From Pseudomonadota bacterium (GTDB taxonomy: Bacteria; Desulfobacterota; Desulfovibrionia; Desulfovibrionales; Desulfovibrionaceae), in assembly GCA_023433925.1 (NCBI GenBank), contig JAEYTO010000122.1:1-16984 (forward strand): a stretch of 16,984 nt of DNA. The letters are read 5' to 3'. Numbering within the stretch: the stretch's first letter is position 1; every line of letters starts with the position of its first letter. Both the position numbers and the translations under genes were made by a program. The notes under the pieces are model-generated. The model saw only the letters and a program-made list of their open reading frames with translations. It had not been told where the DNA came from and made no database searches. This document shows positions 13,891-16,984 of this stretch, piece after piece.

Positions 13891-15062
13891 AGACCGTCGT
13901 CCTGCACGACTACTTCGAGGCCGCCGAGGGCGGCGGCCGGCTGTCCCGCGACCTGGCCAGGGGCCTCGGGGCCGATCTGGCCTACGGCTTCCTGGCTCCG
14001 GGCCACCCGTTCTTCGAGGCGCCCGAGGAGAGCCTGCCCGAGCCCCGGCGCATCGACCTGGGCGTGCGCTGCGGCACGCCCGGCCTGCGCCAGTTGCTCC
14101 TGGCGCTGGCGTTTCAGCGTCGCACAAGTTTTCTGCATCGCTACGACGCGGCGATCTACAGCGGCTCTTACGCCCCTCTTGCCGTGCGCAACGGCGCGCG
14201 CAAAAACGTGCTCTACTGCCATACGCCCCCGCGCTTCCTCTATGACCAGCGGGCGCACTTTTTTGGTCTGGCCAAGCCATGGCAGAGGCCCCTGCTTTCG
14301 GCCTTGACCTCCTGGCTCAGGCCCCGGTACGAGTCGGCCGTGGCGGCCATGGATGTCGTGGTCGCCAATTCCGGAAACGTGCGCCGGCGCATCCGCGAGC
14401 ACCTCGGCCATCTTGGCCGGACCTCCCCAGGGGTGCTCGACCCCCAAGTGGTCCATCCGCCCTGCGACACGGGACGCTACGCCTGGCTGGGCCAGGACGG
14501 CTACTACCTGTCCGTGGCCAGGCTCGACCCGCTCAAGCGCGTGGACATGATCGTGGAGGCCTTCGCCGCCATGCCGGACAAACGGCTCGTGGTGGTCTCA
14601 AGCGGCCAGGAATTAATAAAGATTCAGTTGCGGGCGCGTACCTTGGGGAATATCGAGGTTCTAGGACCGGTGAAAGAGGCCCGGCTGCGCGAGCTCCTGG
14701 GCCGCTGCGTGGCCACGATATACGTGCCCGTGGACGAGGATTTCGGCCTGGCGCCCGTGGAGTCCATGGCCGCGGGCAAGCCGGTCATCGGCGTGGCCGA
14801 GGGGGGCCTGCTGGAGACCGTGCTGCCCGGCGAGACGGGCACGCTCCTGCGGCCCGGATTCGGTCCGCGCGAGCTGGCCCAGGCCGTGCGGGACATGACG
14901 CCCGCCCGCGCGCTGTCCATGTGCGCGGCTTGCAGGGACAGGGCCAAGCGTTTCGACACGGCCTGCTTTCTGCAACGCATGGCCGACATCATCGGCTCCG
15001 GTCTGGGGAGCGGGCGCGCGGGCCTGCCTCGGGCCGGCCAGGGGAGAGGATGCGCACGGTGA
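13887..15062 (+). CDS. Family 4 glycosyltransferase
   Basis: A 391-residue GT-B fold enzyme. It opens with VVLHDYFEAAEGGGRLS, the acceptor-side glycine-rich loop, then YCHTPPRFLYD (110-120), as in mannosyl- and related transferases of polysaccharide clusters. The donor domain begins near YYLSVARLDPLKRVD (207-220). The E-x7-E motif is E284/E292 (EDFGLAPVESMAAGKPVIG). The start is set by a four-base ATGA overlap with the GT2 stop, so the two are probably co-translated and work in sequence on one glycan. A short AT-rich patch at about 14610-14660 uses rare TTA and ATA codons, unlike the rest. The last 20 or so residues are low-complexity and probably disordered. The stop shares one base with the next start. 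Confidence 0.9.
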   Translation: MKTVVLHDYFEAAEGGGRLSRDLARGLGADLAYGFLAPGHPFFEAPEESLPEPRRIDLGVRCGTPGLRQLLLALAFQRRTSFLHRYDAAIYSGSYAPLAVRNGARKNVLYCHTPPRFLYDQRAHFFGLAKPWQRPLLSALTSWLRPRYESAVAAMDVVVANSGNVRRRIREHLGHLGRTSPGVLDPQVVHPPCDTGRYAWLGQDGYYLSVARLDPLKRVDMIVEAFAAMPDKRLVVVSSGQELIKIQLRARTLGNIEVLGPVKEARLRELLGRCVATIYVPVDEDFGLAPVESMAAGKPVIGVAEGGLLETVLPGETGTLLRPGFGPRELAQAVRDMTPARALSMCAACRDRAKRFDTACFLQRMADIIGSGLGSGRAGLPRAGQGRGCAR

Positions 15063-16051
15063 TGACGAAGTATCTCATGGGATTTCCGGCCTTGCGCCTG
15101 GCCTGCGTCCTGCTGGCCCTGGCCCTGGCCGTCGGCTGCGCCTCCAAGACCGCTCCGAAGGTGTCCGCCGTGAACGGCGTGCCCGACATGTCGGCCGCCG
15201 AGGCGCTCAGGCTCGGCGAGGAGAGCTTGGCCCAGGGCCAGTACGAGCTGGCCGCCAATTACCTGAGCCGGGTCCTGGAGCAGGAGCCCCGCCTGACCAG
15301 GGCCTATCTGGCGCGCGGCAAGGCCTATCATGGCCTGGACAACCACGAGCAGGCCCTGTTCGACTTCAACCGCGCCGTGAACATCGAGCCCGAGTTGGCC
15401 CTGGCCTACTACGACCGGGCCACGGCCTACCTGGCGCTCGCGCGGCCCGAGGAGGCCCTGGCCGACCTGGAGCGCGCCCTGGAGTTGGCCCCGGGCCTGG
15501 CCGTGGCCCACAACGAGAAGGGCCTGGCCCTGGCGGCCGAGGATCGGCGCGAGGAGGCCCTGCGAGCCTTCGACGCGGCCATATGCGTGTCCGAGGGCCG
15601 CCTGGCCGAGGCCTTCTACAACCGCGGGACCCTGAACCTGCGAGCCGGCCTGCTCGACGCGGCGGCCACGGACCTGAGCAGGGCCATCGAGCTGGACCCC
15701 GGCTTGGCCCGCGCGTTCAACAACCGCGGCATCCTGCGCGACCGGGCCGGCGACCACGAGGGCGCGGTGGAGGATTTCGGCGCGGCCATCGCCCTGTTGC
15801 CCAGGGAGCCCGACCTGTACCTCAATCGCGGCATCGCCCGTGAAAACCTGAATTTTTACGACAGGGCCATCGAGGACTACACCAAGGCCCTGGCACTGAA
15901 CCCGGACTACGCCCAGGCCCTGCACAATCGCGGCGTGCTCTTCATGCGCCTCGCCGCCAGAACCCGGGCCTGCGAGGACTTCGAGGCGGCCTGCAGGCTC
16001 GGGCTGTGCTACAGGCATGAAGCATCCAAGAAGCTCGGGCTGTGCTGGTAG
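15062..16051 (+). CDS. TPR-repeat lipoprotein
   Basis: A 329-residue protein with a signal peptide and good lipobox (LAVGC, about C24), followed by roughly eight tetratricopeptide repeats from about residue 40 to the end. Repeats such as AYYDRATAYLALARPEEALA and AFNNRGILRDRAGDHEGAVE show the pattern clearly. TPR lipoproteins scaffold envelope complexes; some act as pilotins or assembly factors for secretins. Placed 30 bases before gspC, it may help the type II secretion outer-membrane complex, but this is inference. The start at 15062 overlaps the GT4 stop (TGATG). An alternative ATG 12 bases upstream follows GGGGAGAGG with no spacing, so it is less likely. Confidence 0.88.
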   Translation: MTKYLMGFPALRLACVLLALALAVGCASKTAPKVSAVNGVPDMSAAEALRLGEESLAQGQYELAANYLSRVLEQEPRLTRAYLARGKAYHGLDNHEQALFDFNRAVNIEPELALAYYDRATAYLALARPEEALADLERALELAPGLAVAHNEKGLALAAEDRREEALRAFDAAICVSEGRLAEAFYNRGTLNLRAGLLDAAATDLSRAIELDPGLARAFNNRGILRDRAGDHEGAVEDFGAAIALLPREPDLYLNRGIARENLNFYDRAIEDYTKALALNPDYAQALHNRGVLFMRLAARTRACEDFEAACRLGLCYRHEASKKLGLCW

Positions 16052-16081
16052 GCCTGGCCACATGACAGCCGGGAGCGCGGC

Positions 16082-16906
16082 ATGAACATGCGCATGGCGG
16101 CGCATCTGGCCCTGATCACGTTGGGCCTCTACTTCGTCGTGGACGCGGCCATGGCCGTGGTGGGCCATTCGCTCGCGCCAGTCACGCCCGTGTCCGCGCC
16201 GCGCAAGAAGGCCGAGCAGGCGCCCGAGGGCGAGCAGGCCATCCCGAGCAGCCAGATCGTCGCGCGCAACCTCTTCGGCGAGGCCGCCCTGCCCGCTAGG
16301 CCCAGGGCCGAGCAGGCGCCCGAGCCGGTCAAGCGGGAGATCGGCCTGGACCTCGTGGGCACCATCGTGGCCGACAACGACGTGGGTCTGGCGGCCATCC
16401 TCTTCGACCGCGCGGGCAAGGCCCAGGACTTCTACCGCGTGGGCCAGGCCGTGCGGCCCGGCGTGACCCTCAAGTCCGTGCGGCGCAAGTCCGCCGTGCT
16501 GGCCACGGGCCAGGGCGACGTGCTCCTGACCATGGGCGACGACGCGCGCCCCGGCCCGGCCCCGGCCGGACCGGCCGAGCCCGAGCAGCCCCCGGCTTTC
16601 GCCCTGAGCCGCCAGGCCATCGAGGAGGCGGTGCGGAACATCGGGCAGGTCGTGCGGCAGGCGCGGATCGAGCGGGTCTCGCGCGGCGGCGTGAACGGCT
16701 ATCGAATCACCGACATTCAGAACGGCAGCGTCTTCGAGCGGCTCAACCTGCGGAACGGGGACATCGTGACAGGGCTCAACGGGCAGGAAATCTCGGACCC
16801 GAGCCAGTTCACGGAACTCTATAATTCCTTGGCCCAGCATGAGAACATCTCCGTGAATCTTTACCGACGCGGCAGGAAGCATGACCTCACCTTCACGCTC
16901 CAGTAG
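16082..16906 (+). CDS. gspC: Type II secretion inner-membrane protein GspC with PDZ domain
   Basis: A 274-residue bitopic protein that links the inner-membrane platform of the type II secretion system to the GspD secretin. A short cytoplasmic N-terminus leads to one helix (about 5-27). The homology region (about 50-150) follows, with SSQIVARNLFG and LVGTIVADNDVGLAAILFD, then a Pro/Ala-rich linker (about 157-175). The C-terminal PDZ domain (about 190-274) has GYRITDIQNGSVFERLNLRNGDIVTGLNGQ. The length is normal. GGGAG seven bases before the first of three close ATGs supports this start. gspD and the rest of the operon would be expected just beyond the window. Confidence 0.92.
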   Translation: MNMRMAAHLALITLGLYFVVDAAMAVVGHSLAPVTPVSAPRKKAEQAPEGEQAIPSSQIVARNLFGEAALPARPRAEQAPEPVKREIGLDLVGTIVADNDVGLAAILFDRAGKAQDFYRVGQAVRPGVTLKSVRRKSAVLATGQGDVLLTMGDDARPGPAPAGPAEPEQPPAFALSRQAIEEAVRNIGQVVRQARIERVSRGGVNGYRITDIQNGSVFERLNLRNGDIVTGLNGQEISDPSQFTELYNSLAQHENISVNLYRRGRKHDLTFTLQ

Positions 16907-16984
16907 CCCGGGCGGACGGGCCGTTGATTCCCTCCGGCCGCCATGCGGCATCGGCGGCGCCCGGCCCCGCCAGTTCCAGCAACC
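16907..16984 (+). other. Tail after gspC, no confident gene
   Basis: These 78 bases reach the window end. Reading frames starting at the TTG near 16924 and the ATG at 16943 stay open to the edge, but neither has a clear ribosome binding site or recognisable signal peptide. The next gene, expected to be gspD, may begin here or just outside. Confidence 0.3.

Noticed and set aside
16943..16953. Repeat of ATGCGGCATCG, also at 12816-12826
   Set aside because: An 11-base match twice in 17 kb of GC-rich sequence is expected by chance, and this copy lacks the complete dyad.

Overview
This is a GC-rich window with no RNA genes, mobile elements or CRISPR. It looks chromosomal and most likely comes from a sulfate-reducing deltaproteobacterium of the Desulfovibrio group. 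The main evidence is a selenocysteine formate dehydrogenase of the periplasmic FdhAB type: residue numbering at the active site (U192, H193, R441) agrees with what I recall of the Desulfovibrio vulgaris enzyme. A sensor kinase with a CPAY..CW..CxxC insert after its second membrane helix and a type II secretion gene also fit such a host.

Region 1 (1-4550, plus strand): a long leader with candidate sigma-54 and sigma-70 promoters, a perfect 27-bp stem-loop/dyad and a 73-codon ORF whose start resembles the fdhA signal peptide. Then fdhA (TAT signal, in-frame UGA read as Sec, with a good SECIS hairpin just after it) and fdhB (three [4Fe-4S] clusters). The unit ends in three successive hairpins, the last with a T-tract. 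FdhAB interconverts formate and CO2 in the periplasm.

Region 2 (4735-12667, minus strand): a tightly packed seven-gene unit, in transcription order: lipoprotein-type periplasmic binding protein, membrane histidine kinase, response regulator with REC and STAS domains, thioredoxin-like protein, GAF-GAF-TM-rhodanese fusion, MauE/DoxX-type membrane protein and a small lipoprotein. Four junctions are ATGA overlaps or gaps of a few bases. A separately spaced SYLF/YSC84-domain gene follows on the same strand. My reading is that an extracytoplasmic ligand sensor controls, or is controlled with, a periplasmic thiol-redox module. I know of no characterised system with this composition. The rhodanese lacks its catalytic cysteine and the STAS domain lacks its usual phosphoserine, so both may act as binding or switch domains.

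Region 3 (12668-16984): a divergent intergenic region with two related dyads, then a plus-strand block: GT2 glycosyltransferase, GT4 glycosyltransferase, TPR lipoprotein and gspC. The first three genes overlap by 1-4 bases and gspC follows by 30 bases. It probably continues into a type II secretion operon beyond the window.
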